From a virus: a DNA stretch of 64,000 nt. The position numbers and the translations under genes were made by a program. The number at the start of each line of letters is the position of its first letter. Position 1 is the stretch's first letter. The notes below the pieces were generated by a model. It was not told the DNA's origin. It was given only the letters and a program-made list of their open reading frames with translations, and did no database searches. Below, one piece after another: positions 51,990-60,477 of the stretch. The stretch spans positions 159,880-223,879 of the IMG/VR virus record IMGVR_UViG_3300035698_007246; one strand, given 5' to 3'.

Positions 51990-52478
51990 ATGAAAATTTT
52001 TGAAAGAAGTATTATTGATGAAATTGATGGAATGATTAATGAAAGTTATCTTTTTGAAAGATATACATTCCAACCAGTGAGCGAATATAATGCAGATACA
52101 AATGTTTCATTTGATGTTTTTAATGGTGATGAGAGAATTGCTTCTGTCAGAATTGTAAAGACTGATGGTGAACCATTAGACGCTGTAAATGACACATATG
52201 ATTATGATGATGTCTATGCTGACGTTTCATTAGAACTTGCTGGAAAAGAAGATGAATATGACGTTGAATCCGTAAAGAAATGGGTTCTCGGAAAATTGTC
52301 AACAATGGGGTTTGATAAAAACCCAGCGAAAATTGATGACGAAGAATATGACGTTTCTAAGTATAAAGAAGAAATCGAAGATGAATCACCTGATAGAGAA
52401 TTTGATGACGTTAGAAGTGATGTCGAAGATACCGATGATGGAGAAGGATTTTCTTTAAGTGACTTAGAAGAAGAATAA
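51990..52478 (+). CDS. Hypothetical acidic protein, 162 aa
   Basis: RBS CGGGAGGACACTA. Starts with a short helix (KIFERSIIDEIDGMINESY) like N-termini of several head proteins here; then a beta domain (VSFDVFNGDERIASVRIVKT, YADVSLELAGKEDEYDV) and an Asp/Glu tail. Not recognised. Confidence 0.5.
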   Translation: MKIFERSIIDEIDGMINESYLFERYTFQPVSEYNADTNVSFDVFNGDERIASVRIVKTDGEPLDAVNDTYDYDDVYADVSLELAGKEDEYDVESVKKWVLGKLSTMGFDKNPAKIDDEEYDVSKYKEEIEDESPDREFDDVRSDVEDTDDGEGFSLSDLEEE

Positions 52479-52491
52479 AGGATAATTTTTA

Positions 52492-53400
52492 ATGATTACG
52501 TATTACTATCCACGTACATTAAGAAGTATAAGTGTTGCCATACTAAATATGTTTAATGATATGAAAGTCATTAGGTATGATAAGTATGGCAACCCGTTAT
52601 ACGAGAGACATGTACCTATAACATGGGGACCGGTTGAGAAATATCATCTTGACAGAATAGAAAACCATTACGTTGATAGTGATGGTGTTCAACATAACGA
52701 GAAGTATTATTTACAAATACCAAGAATGGCTCTTGTATTAAATGGTATTGCATATGATAGCAGTCGAGCTATTGGTGTGAATCAATGGCGTGGTTGGTTT
52801 AAAGAGTCGTTGAATGTCTCGGATTCAGAAATTGATGATATGGTATCCGATGGGGCTATGTCTATAACAGATTATCAACCAACACCATATAATTATAATT
52901 TCACATTACATATAAAAACTGATTCTACAGATTACCTTGCTCAAATACTTGAGAATATTCTCCCATATTTTAATCCAAAATTACATTTACGGGTTAAAGA
53001 GTTTTCATTTTTAAATATCGAAAGGGATTTGCCTGTTTCTATTGATGGTGTGAATCCAGAATTTGTTGATGATATGGATGAAAATGAGACAAAATTTGTC
53101 AATGCAACAATCAATTTGACGATTGAGGGTTGGTCTTATAGAAAATTTTTATATTCAAAAGTAATTAAATATATCAACAGAAAATATTATTTACAAGATA
53201 CAGGTAAATTTTTAGAGGGATTTAGTGTTAGTGGTGTCAAGACATCAGGTGCAACATCTGAGACCCCAGGAACACCTATCATATTGAGTGCTGTGCCACC
53301 TTTAGATAGTTATTATGTTAGTGGGTATTTTTATGACCCTAACAAAGAGTTTAATTGGTTCCAAACATATCATGATACAAGTGGGTTTGGGATATTTTAA
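52492..53400 (+). CDS. 15: Tail completion / sheath stabilizer protein gp15
   Basis: 302 residues (T4: 272). T4-like start (YYPRTLRSISVAILNMFNDM), then VPITWGPVEKYHLDRIEN, LQIPRMALVLNGIAYDSSRA, YQPTPYNYNFTLHIKT, LAQILENILPYFNPKLHLRV and a C-terminal linker. gp15 caps the tail and locks the sheath, joining gp13/gp14. Next gene is gp16. Confidence 0.82.
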   Translation: MITYYYPRTLRSISVAILNMFNDMKVIRYDKYGNPLYERHVPITWGPVEKYHLDRIENHYVDSDGVQHNEKYYLQIPRMALVLNGIAYDSSRAIGVNQWRGWFKESLNVSDSEIDDMVSDGAMSITDYQPTPYNYNFTLHIKTDSTDYLAQILENILPYFNPKLHLRVKEFSFLNIERDLPVSIDGVNPEFVDDMDENETKFVNATINLTIEGWSYRKFLYSKVIKYINRKYYLQDTGKFLEGFSVSGVKTSGATSETPGTPIILSAVPPLDSYYVSGYFYDPNKEFNWFQTYHDTSGFGIF

Positions 53401-53409
53401 GGAGATATT

Positions 53410-53976
53410 ATGGCTTTGAGTGGAGCACCTATGGATGGTGTATTTGATGGATTGGATGAAGAGTTCAACACCGAATATGATGAAAATATAATTGTTCCTG
53501 AAGATGATGATATGGAAGAAAAGAATCTTCCTGTTGTTGCTAAAAGTAAAGCAGTACAAGTATCTGACGATGTTGTTATTGTTGGAACAGAATATGTATC
53601 TGATGAGATTAAAAGTCTAATTGATTCAAGTAAAAGTGTATTGGGTAGATTGGATTCTACTATTAAAATTGGAGGAGCACCACGATTGTTTGAGGTGTAT
53701 TCCCAATTAACAAATTCGATAACTGCCCAGATAAAAGAATTTAGACACATGCATGAAGCAGTTGCGAAAATTAAATTGGAAGAAAAAAAGAAGAATATTA
53801 ATAAAATAGAAACTGGTGATAATATAACATTTACGTCTGAACAAGTGCTTGATTTGATTATAAAAGAAAAAAATAGAAGTGAAATTGAGACAATTGACGC
53901 TGATTTTGTTGTAGATGATACTGAAATCTTAGATAAACATGATGATGAGGATGACGATAATGTCTGTGTTGTGTAA
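53410..53976 (+). CDS. 16: Terminase small subunit (T4 gp16)
   Basis: 188 residues (T4: 164). Central helices (SKSVLGRLDSTIKIGGAPRL, FEVYSQLTNSITAQIKEFRH, MHEAVAKIKLEEKKKN) match the gp16 oligomer core with its conserved PR(L/H) FEV segment; ends are acidic. It recognises DNA and stimulates gp17. Overlaps the next gene by 17 bases; terL follows as in T4 order 15-16-17. Confidence 0.82.
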   Translation: MALSGAPMDGVFDGLDEEFNTEYDENIIVPEDDDMEEKNLPVVAKSKAVQVSDDVVIVGTEYVSDEIKSLIDSSKSVLGRLDSTIKIGGAPRLFEVYSQLTNSITAQIKEFRHMHEAVAKIKLEEKKKNINKIETGDNITFTSEQVLDLIIKEKNRSEIETIDADFVVDDTEILDKHDDEDDDNVCVV

Positions 53977-54403
53977 ACTTAAATATTTAATAGAGACTGA
54001 TGTCCCTGAAGAACATATTTTTATTAATGTGAGAAATATTGATGATGAAAATGAATCTTTTGTTACTGGTATTGAAAAATTAGAAAATGAAATTGATGAA
54101 TTAGAAATAGATGTCGAAAAACAAGACAACAGATTTGATTATGAGAAGGTCGTAGCTGGCTCAGAAGACATTGAAGTTGATGAAGACTACCATAGGATAC
54201 CTTTTGATGTTAAAGTGGCTAATTTGGGAGATATGGACATCTCTGAATTTGTTAAAGAATACATTGGTGGTAATTTATCAAATAAACAACTATCGTATGG
54301 TGAAGAGGGTGAAATTCAGTTTGAATTGATACCTGTCATGACAATGGTTAAAAAAATTAATGACAACCATGCACGATTTGAAATTGAATGGAATGTTGTA
54401 TAA
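53960..54403 (+). CDS. Hypothetical protein between gp16 and terL, 147 aa
   Basis: ATG at 53960, inside the gp16 end, with GAGG 10 bases upstream; nearby ATGs at 53939-53951 are alternatives. Acidic coiled region (IEKLENEIDELEIDVEKQDN) and a C-terminal beta part (IPFDVKVANLGDMDISEFVK, GEIQFELIPVMTMVKK). Not present in T4 at this place. Function unknown, likely packaging or tail. Confidence 0.5.
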   Translation: MSVLCKLKYLIETDVPEEHIFINVRNIDDENESFVTGIEKLENEIDELEIDVEKQDNRFDYEKVVAGSEDIEVDEDYHRIPFDVKVANLGDMDISEFVKEYIGGNLSNKQLSYGEEGEIQFELIPVMTMVKKINDNHARFEIEWNVV

Positions 54404-54420
54404 AATTAAGTAGGTAATTT

Positions 54421-54807
54421 ATGTTTCAAGGTAATGTAGGATTGCGAGCTGAAGGTGAGCTGGTAACATATACAAAAGAAATAATTAATGAATATATTAG
54501 ATGTAAAGAAGATATAATCTATTTTGCAGAAAAATATTTTTACATAACAACAATCGATGATGGTAAAATAAAAATACCATTGTGGGATTTTCAGAAAAAA
54601 GTTTTAAAGGCGTTTATAACACCGCCTAAAAACAGAAGGCATATAATAATGATGATGCCACGCCAGCAGGGTAAGTGTTTTTTAGATACAACTATAGTGA
54701 AATTGAGAAACAAAAAGACTAAAGAAATCAAAGAGTTACCAATAAAAGAATTTTTTGATATGATTATAGAAAATTATAAAAAGACACATAATGATAAAAA
54801 TGCCTAA
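54421..54807 (+). CDS. terL: Terminase large subunit, N-terminal half, fused to a split-intein N fragment
   Basis: 128 residues. 1-85 are the start of a gp17-type ATPase: YTKEIINEYIRCKEDIIYFA, LWDFQKKVLKAFITPP, MMMPRQQGK, the first part of Walker A. C86 (CFLDTTIVKLRNKKTKEIKE) begins an intein block A; 43 intein residues follow, then a stop. The rest of the ATPase is at 57132-58403. Trans-splicing would join GK to TT and restore PRQQGKTT. Alone it cannot package DNA. Confidence 0.88.
   Translation: MFQGNVGLRAEGELVTYTKEIINEYIRCKEDIIYFAEKYFYITTIDDGKIKIPLWDFQKKVLKAFITPPKNRRHIIMMMPRQQGKCFLDTTIVKLRNKKTKEIKELPIKEFFDMIIENYKKTHNDKNA
54676..54804 (+). mobile_element. Split-intein N fragment (43 aa)
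   Basis: Starts with the nucleophile Cys of block A and ends at a stop after 43 residues. It is much shorter than the roughly 90-120 residues of ordinary split inteins, so the break is upstream of block B, as in the atypically split TerL inteins reported from metagenomes. Confidence 0.85.
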
Positions 54808-54834
54808 ATAACTAAGGATGTGTTTTGGAAAATG

Positions 54835-54858
54835 TATAAATACTTCTAACTATAAATA
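54835..54858 (+). promoter_or_regulatory. Two late promoters before the terL-interrupting genes
   Basis: Exact TATAAATA at 54835-54842 and 54851-54858, 43 and 27 bases before the endonuclease ATG. They would let genes after the break be expressed independently of the first half. Confidence 0.55.
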
Positions 54859-54884
54859 TAATTTAAAAATTTGGAGTATTAAAA

Positions 54885-56084
54885 ATGATAGAAGTTTATG
54901 TTTGTGAAATGTGTAAGATGGAATTTACAGTTAAAAGAGGTTTGAAAAATCACAACAAAAGATTCCACCCTGAATTGTTTGCATACAAATGTGAAATGTG
55001 TGGAGAATTAGCTGAAGATTTAAAAGGTTTATTGATTCATGTGACTAAGAAACACAAAAATGCTGAAGAATATTTTAATAAATATTTATCAGGTAAAGAA
55101 AAATGTAGATATGAACATTGTAATGAGGCTTTAGAATACAATAATAGGTTTAGTGGGTATTATTGTTGTCAGTCACATTATGAAGCACAAAAGAAAATTA
55201 ATAATGGTATTAAATTGAATTTTATATGTCAAATTTGTGGTTCTGGGTTCGAAGATGTTGGTGGATTACAGCAACATTTAACAAAGATACATAAATTTGA
55301 TGTTATTAAAAATAAAGAATATTATGATAAATATTTAAAAATAGAAAATGAAGGATGTTGTTTATATTGTGGTAAAGAATTAAATTTAGTTAAAAATAGA
55401 TTTACTGAAGGTTATATGAAGTTCTGTTATAATACAGAATGTAATGTCCGTTGGTATAATGAAAATGATAATAGAATTGATAAAATGTCAAATTCATTAA
55501 AACAGACACATCATGATAACCCAGAAATTTCTCCATTAAAAAAAGAATATTGGATGAGTAAAGGTTATTCTGAAACACAAGCAATTGAAAAAGTTTCAGA
55601 AAGACAAACAACATTCAGTAAAGAAATTTGTATTGAAAAATATGGTGAAGATGATGGTATTAAAAAATGGCAAGATAGACAAGAAAAATGGCTTGATTCT
55701 ATGCCAAGAATGAATTTTTCTAAAATAAGTCAAGAATTATTTTGGGGGATTTATAAACATATTAAAGATAGATATAAGAATGTGTATTTTGCGAGTTTTG
55801 TTGGTGGTGATAGAGATGATAGTAAAAATAGAGAATATCGCATAAAAACAAATAGGTCATATAGATTATTAGATTTTTATATTGAGGATGTCAATAAATG
55901 TATAGAGTTTGATGGAACATATTGGCACGGTGAAATAGGTAGAGGCAACAGAACTCGTGATGAAGATAGGACAATTGAAATTTTGGAGGTTAATCCAGAT
56001 ATGAAAATATTTAGAGTAAAAGAAGATGATTACAATAAAGATAAAGAAAAAGTAGTACAAGAATGTATTGAATTTTTAAATTAA
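54885..56084 (+). CDS. Zinc-finger plus Vsr-like homing endonuclease between terL halves
   Basis: 399 residues; RBS TTGGAGTATTAAAA. N-terminal 185 residues have several C2H2/CxxC fingers (CEMCKMEFTVKRGLKNHNKR, CEMCGELAEDLKGLLIHVTK, CQICGSGFEDVGGLQQHLTK, CCLYCGKEL). Residues 275-399 form a nuclease domain with LLDFYIEDVNKCIEFDGTYW, HGE, an EDxHD/Vsr-like pattern, and KIFRVKEDDY. This type of free-standing endonuclease between halves of a split-intein gene is known from fractured genes. It would cut intein-free terL. Confidence 0.82.
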   Translation: MIEVYVCEMCKMEFTVKRGLKNHNKRFHPELFAYKCEMCGELAEDLKGLLIHVTKKHKNAEEYFNKYLSGKEKCRYEHCNEALEYNNRFSGYYCCQSHYEAQKKINNGIKLNFICQICGSGFEDVGGLQQHLTKIHKFDVIKNKEYYDKYLKIENEGCCLYCGKELNLVKNRFTEGYMKFCYNTECNVRWYNENDNRIDKMSNSLKQTHHDNPEISPLKKEYWMSKGYSETQAIEKVSERQTTFSKEICIEKYGEDDGIKKWQDRQEKWLDSMPRMNFSKISQELFWGIYKHIKDRYKNVYFASFVGGDRDDSKNREYRIKTNRSYRLLDFYIEDVNKCIEFDGTYWHGEIGRGNRTRDEDRTIEILEVNPDMKIFRVKEDDYNKDKEKVVQECIEFLN

Positions 56085-56096
56085 TGGGAGTTAGAT

Positions 56097-56780
56097 ATGA
56101 ATAATATTGAAGAAATCTTGAATTGCGTCGATGATGTTGGATATTTTGCTAATAATTATATTCAGCATATAAATATTGATGTTGGTTGGAAACAATTTTC
56201 ATCGTATAAATTTCAAGACATACTGTTGAATTATATGCATAGTATTCCATATAAGAAAGATGTTTTAGTTGGGTTGTTACCAAGACAAATGGGAAAAACA
56301 CTTTTAGAAATTATTTATCTTATTTATTATGTAACTTTTAATAATCATAAAAATATAATATTTTGTGGATATAAAGGTATAGTATTAGACCGGATAATTA
56401 CTAATTTTTTAAAATCATATGAAAAATTGCCAGAATTTTTAAAAAAAGATATTGTGAAAGATGACAAACATAATATTAATATTGGTAATAATAAAATATC
56501 GTTTGTTGTTGCTAATTATGTGTTTGATGACGATTGTGAAGATGAAAAAATAGATTTAGGAATTTTTGATGAATGTTTTTTAAATAATGGTATTAGTAAA
56601 TTTGAAAAGATTATTATACTATCAACAAAAAATATAAAAAAAGAAAGTTTTGGTGACAATTGTTATATGGTTAAAATAAATTGGTGGGAACACCCATATC
56701 ATGATATTGAATGGAAAAATTCATCTGTACAAAATTTAACTGAAACAGTATTTGGTAGTGAATATGATAATCGTGGATAA
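56097..56780 (+). CDS. Stand-alone paralog of the terminase ATPase domain
   Basis: 227 residues; RBS GGGAGTTAGAT. Parallel to TerL over the whole ATPase region: EEILNCVDDVGYFANNYI, FQDILLNYMHSIPYKKDVLV, a complete, intein-free Walker A (LLPRQMGKTLLE), YLIYYVTFNNHKNIIF, LGIFDEC as Walker B, IIILSTKN as motif III, and WWEHPYHDIEWKNSSV equal to TerL's SWKEHPKRDQEWKDEI. The nuclease domain is absent and the stretch between Walker A and B is shortened. ATP-binding residues are all kept, so it may be active. Role unknown: spare copy, regulator or cargo. Confidence 0.78.
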   Translation: MNNIEEILNCVDDVGYFANNYIQHINIDVGWKQFSSYKFQDILLNYMHSIPYKKDVLVGLLPRQMGKTLLEIIYLIYYVTFNNHKNIIFCGYKGIVLDRIITNFLKSYEKLPEFLKKDIVKDDKHNINIGNNKISFVVANYVFDDDCEDEKIDLGIFDECFLNNGISKFEKIIILSTKNIKKESFGDNCYMVKINWWEHPYHDIEWKNSSVQNLTETVFGSEYDNRG

Positions 56781-56786
56781 ATAACT

Positions 56787-57131
56787 ATGGGAAAGATAAT
56801 AGAGTCATATGGTGTAGATGATTGGGAAGTATTGACTGATGATGGTTGGGTAGACATCCAACAAATACATAAAACAATTAAATATGATGTGTGGAAAGTA
56901 AAAACAAAAAATCATTTTTTAAAATGTGCTGATGAACATATTGTAATTGATAAAGATTATAATGAGGTTTATGTTAAAGATTTAAAACGTGGTGATAGAA
57001 TAATAACTGAATCTGGTGCAGAAAAGGTTATATCTGTTAAAAAATTAAAATGCAATTCCGAGAATATGTATGATATGTCGATTGATTCTGATACTCACAC
57101 ATATTTTACAAATGGTATATTATCACACAAC
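56787..57131 (+). mobile_element. Split-intein C fragment (115 aa)
   Basis: Contains block B (CADEHIVIDK), block F (ENMYDMSIDSDTHTYFTNG) and the canonical end ILSHN before Thr+1. No endonuclease domain. Together with the N fragment it makes a 158-residue mini-intein at PRQQGK/TT. Confidence 0.9.
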
Positions 57132-58403
57132 ACAACCATTTCAACGGTATATCTCTTGCATTACATGTTGTTTAATAAAGATAAAAATGTTGCTATACTT
57201 GCTAATAAAAAAGACACTGCTTTAGAAATTATGCAACGTGTGAAAATGGCATTTGGATTGTTGCCATTGTGGTTACAACAAGGAATCAAAGAAGGTGGAT
57301 GGAACAAATCATCTATCAGATTTGAAAACGGAATGGTGATGAAGGCTTCGACAACATCATCTGATTCTATTTCCGGGGATGTTGTCTCACTTCTATATAT
57401 GGATGAGTTTGCTAAAGTAAAACCTCATATTGCTGAAGAGTTTATTACTGCGACTTACCCTGTTATTACATCGGGTAAGACATCTAAAATTATCATGGTG
57501 TCAACACCCCTTGGAATGAATCATTTTTATGAATTTTGGACTAATGCAGTAAGAGGTCCAGAACGTGATGGGAATAACTTTTATCCAATCAAAGTTAGTT
57601 GGAAAGAACATCCCAAACGTGACCAAGAATGGAAAGATGAAATACTTAGAGATATCGGACCTACCAGATTTAACCAAGAATTTGGGTGTAAATTCTTAGG
57701 TTCAAGTGATACATTGATTGATGGGGATGTTCTTGAAAATATTGCATATAAACCATCTGTTGCCACAAAATGGGGTGGATTATTTACAATATTTGAAAAA
57801 CCTGTTGAAAAAGCGTTGTATGTTCTTGGGGTTGACTCAGCTAAAGGGACTGGAAGAGATAGTTCTGTTATTCAAGTACTTAGAATTATTGATGAATTTT
57901 CTATTGAACAGGTTGCGATATACCGATATAACAATATTGATACTCATAAATTTTCTCAGGTTTGTATTGGCATAAGTAAATATTATAACAATGCGTATAT
58001 GATGATTGAAAACAATGGTGAAGGTGGAGAAGTAGCTAACATCATTTGGTATGAGTATGAAGAGGAATGTGTTTTAAATTGTGATAAAAAAGGACTTGGA
58101 ATTAGGTCAACTAAGAAAAGTAAGTTATCAGCTAATTTACATTTAAAAAGATATCTTGAAAATGGTTGGTTACGATTAAATGACAAAGAGACAGTTGTTG
58201 AGCTGTCAAAATATATAGAAGTGACACCTAATGTGTTTAGAGGTGAAACTCGTACAACACATGATGACTGTGTAACCTCTTTATTATGGGGCTTATATTT
58301 TTTATTGACACCATTTTTTGATGGTAAAGATGTGGGTGTTAAGAACATAGACAGTAAGTATGATTTAGGGGATGATGACGCTCCTTTGGTATTTTTTTCA
58401 TAA
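56787..58403 (+). CDS. terL: Split-intein C fragment fused to the terminase large subunit C-terminal half
   Basis: 538 residues: 1-115 intein C fragment, 116-538 TerL. After TT comes ISTVYLLHYMLFNKDKNVAI, LLYMDEFAKVKPHIAEEF (Walker B), IIMVSTPLGMNHFYEFWTNA (motif III), then an RNase H-fold nuclease with YVLGVDSAKGTGRDSSVI, MIENNGEGGE and THDDCVTSLLWGLYF supplying the acidic residues. Spliced protein would be about 508 residues (T4 gp17: 610). No good RBS before ATG (GGATAAATAACT), which is odd for a gene that must match its partner. Confidence 0.9.
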   Translation: MGKIIESYGVDDWEVLTDDGWVDIQQIHKTIKYDVWKVKTKNHFLKCADEHIVIDKDYNEVYVKDLKRGDRIITESGAEKVISVKKLKCNSENMYDMSIDSDTHTYFTNGILSHNTTISTVYLLHYMLFNKDKNVAILANKKDTALEIMQRVKMAFGLLPLWLQQGIKEGGWNKSSIRFENGMVMKASTTSSDSISGDVVSLLYMDEFAKVKPHIAEEFITATYPVITSGKTSKIIMVSTPLGMNHFYEFWTNAVRGPERDGNNFYPIKVSWKEHPKRDQEWKDEILRDIGPTRFNQEFGCKFLGSSDTLIDGDVLENIAYKPSVATKWGGLFTIFEKPVEKALYVLGVDSAKGTGRDSSVIQVLRIIDEFSIEQVAIYRYNNIDTHKFSQVCIGISKYYNNAYMMIENNGEGGEVANIIWYEYEEECVLNCDKKGLGIRSTKKSKLSANLHLKRYLENGWLRLNDKETVVELSKYIEVTPNVFRGETRTTHDDCVTSLLWGLYFLLTPFFDGKDVGVKNIDSKYDLGDDDAPLVFFS

Positions 58404-58428
58404 ATATGTTTAGGTCAATGAAAAAATG

Positions 58429-58448
58429 TATAAATAATTATATAAATA
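58429..58448 (+). promoter_or_regulatory. Paired late promoters of the tail sheath gene
   Basis: Exact TATAAATA at 58429-58436 and 58441-58448, 34-53 bases before the gp18 ATG. Confidence 0.6.
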
Positions 58449-58481
58449 GAAAATAGATATTAAATTTGGGAGGTAATTAAT

Positions 58482-60374
58482 ATGCCAAGAGTATTTAACA
58501 CTCCGGGTGTGTATAGACGAGAAATAGACTTAAGTGAAATACTTATAGCTACCGGCATTTCAAATGGTGCCATCGTTGTACGTTCATCGCAAGGACAAAT
58601 AAGAAGACCTGTATTGGTTTCAAATGATAAGGAATATGTAGAACAATTCGGTCAACCTGTGTTCACATCAGGAAGCGGATTATCTGGTATTGATAAACTC
58701 ATTCCTGAATATGGATACGGTTCTTATGGAGCATTAGAATTTTTAAAAGAATCAACGAATCTTTACGTTGTGAGAGCGTTTGATAGTGGTGATGTGTATG
58801 CAGCAATGGGAGTTGGTGTTACTTTATCTGCTGATGATACTGATATTAGTGGAGGTATTGACCCATTAACGGCCACACCAGATGTTTTTGATACACGGGA
58901 TAACATCTCAAGTATTAATGAAATCGGTGATAGTATGACTGGGGCATTATTTGCGTCATTCATAAGTCCGGGTGAAGCAGGTAATGAATTTGCTTATAAT
59001 ATTGAAACATTACATCCAGACGCTGATTGGATATATCGTTATGATGAATATCCAACAGATAGTTCTGCAACAACAAATGGTCCGGGTTCAATTTGGACAT
59101 CAGGAACAAGTGCTGATATTGCAACACATTTTCCAATTGCAAGTAAAGTTTTTAAAATTAAACTTTATAAACGACCAGTTGATAAAATTTGGAATGATTT
59201 GTATTCAAATTCAGCAGACGCTGAAAATAAAAGATTAAGATTACAAGAAGTCGAATCATATTATTGCACATTGGGTCCTCAATTGGACGCTGATGGAAAA
59301 TCATTATATGTTGAAGATGTTGTAAATGGCAATTCACAATCCATTTACATGCAATCAAATATAAGTTCAATATTGGCTTATTCATATACGTTCTCAGGAA
59401 CAAGTGGTTTTTCTAATCTTCCGGGTGGTGAAGATGACGCAGGTGCTTATTTTTATAACACAACAAGATTATGTCAACTATCAGGTGGTACTGTAACCCA
59501 ATCTAATGGTTTGGGTAGTGGTGATGATGAATTCTGGGCTTATTTTAATGACAGAGAAGAAATTCCTGTTCAAATATTGGTTGGAACAAGTTATAACACA
59601 ACTACAAAACAAGCTATGGGTAACCTTGCAGTTAAGAGACTTGACTGTATTGGAACTGTACAAGCAGGAGAACTTGATGATATAACATATCAAAGAATTA
59701 TTGAATCAGAAAGATATGGGTATGTGTCTCCGTCATATATTGCTATTTATGGTGGTTATTCAAAAATTTATGATAATAATAATGACAAGTTTGTATATTT
59801 ACCGAATAGTATTTATGGTGCGTCATTGTACCCACGTATAGATAATATTTCAGACCCTTGGTATGCTCCGGCAGGTATTGACAGAGCAACACTATCTGTG
59901 TTTGACCAACGTAAGATATACAGTGCAGAACATATAGGAAAACTATATGATAAGAACATCAATATGGTGAGATTCATTAGAGGTTCAGGATTCGTAATGT
60001 GGGGTCAAAAAACTGCACAATTAAAGAAATCTGCCCTTGATAGAATACAAGTAAGAAGATCTTTATTGTTTATTGAAAATAATATTGAGATAGCATTGCT
60101 TCCATTTGTTTTTGAAAATAATACAGTACAAACTCGTTTACGTGTTTGGTCATTGATTGATGAATTTCTTGCAGGTGTATTTGCAGCAGGTGGTCTTACT
60201 AAGTATGAAGTTGTTTGTGATGAAACAAACAATCCATTATCTGTAATTGACGCAAATCAATTAAACGTGGATATATATACACAGCCGGTACGCACATCCG
60301 AATTTATACAGTTTACTACGGTCGTAACTCGTACAGGTATCAGCTTCAGTGACTTGAGACTTAAATACGCGTAA
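58482..60374 (+). CDS. 18: Tail sheath protein (T4 gp18)
   Basis: 630 residues (T4: 659); RBS TGGGAGGTAATTAAT. The contractile sheath. Typical start PGVYRREIDLSEILIATGIS, ILVSNDKEYVEQFGQP-like segment, EYGYGSYGALEFLKESTNLY, VVRAFDSGDV; C-terminal VRFIRGSGFVMWGQKT, RIQVRRSLLFIENNIEIALL, FEFVNN-like and TTVVTRTGISFSDLRLKYA. An endonuclease gene now separates it from gp19. Confidence 0.92.
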   Translation: MPRVFNTPGVYRREIDLSEILIATGISNGAIVVRSSQGQIRRPVLVSNDKEYVEQFGQPVFTSGSGLSGIDKLIPEYGYGSYGALEFLKESTNLYVVRAFDSGDVYAAMGVGVTLSADDTDISGGIDPLTATPDVFDTRDNISSINEIGDSMTGALFASFISPGEAGNEFAYNIETLHPDADWIYRYDEYPTDSSATTNGPGSIWTSGTSADIATHFPIASKVFKIKLYKRPVDKIWNDLYSNSADAENKRLRLQEVESYYCTLGPQLDADGKSLYVEDVVNGNSQSIYMQSNISSILAYSYTFSGTSGFSNLPGGEDDAGAYFYNTTRLCQLSGGTVTQSNGLGSGDDEFWAYFNDREEIPVQILVGTSYNTTTKQAMGNLAVKRLDCIGTVQAGELDDITYQRIIESERYGYVSPSYIAIYGGYSKIYDNNNDKFVYLPNSIYGASLYPRIDNISDPWYAPAGIDRATLSVFDQRKIYSAEHIGKLYDKNINMVRFIRGSGFVMWGQKTAQLKKSALDRIQVRRSLLFIENNIEIALLPFVFENNTVQTRLRVWSLIDEFLAGVFAAGGLTKYEVVCDETNNPLSVIDANQLNVDIYTQPVRTSEFIQFTTVVTRTGISFSDLRLKYA

Positions 60375-60376
60375 TA

Positions 60377-60384
60377 TATAAATA
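60377..60384 (+). promoter_or_regulatory. T4-type late promoter of the 60.5-kb endonuclease
   Basis: Exact TATAAATA; expected start 60390 is the first base of the leader's outer stem. Confidence 0.6.
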
Positions 60385-60389
60385 ATAAA

Positions 60390-60477
60390 GAGAGGGACAG
60401 TGGGTAGCTCCTATTTCCTGAAACCTTTACGAGTAAGGATTACCTCTCAATTTTAAAAATCAGTAAAGGAGATTATA
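60390..60477 (+). promoter_or_regulatory. Structured 5' leader, copy C, pairing with the RBS
   Basis: Outer stem GAGAGG (60390-60395) with CCTCTC (60443-60448). CCTTTAC (60424-60430) pairs exactly with GTAAAGG (60463-60469) of the RBS. TTTCCTGAAAC and AGTAAGGATTAC are shared with A and B. Confidence 0.6.
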
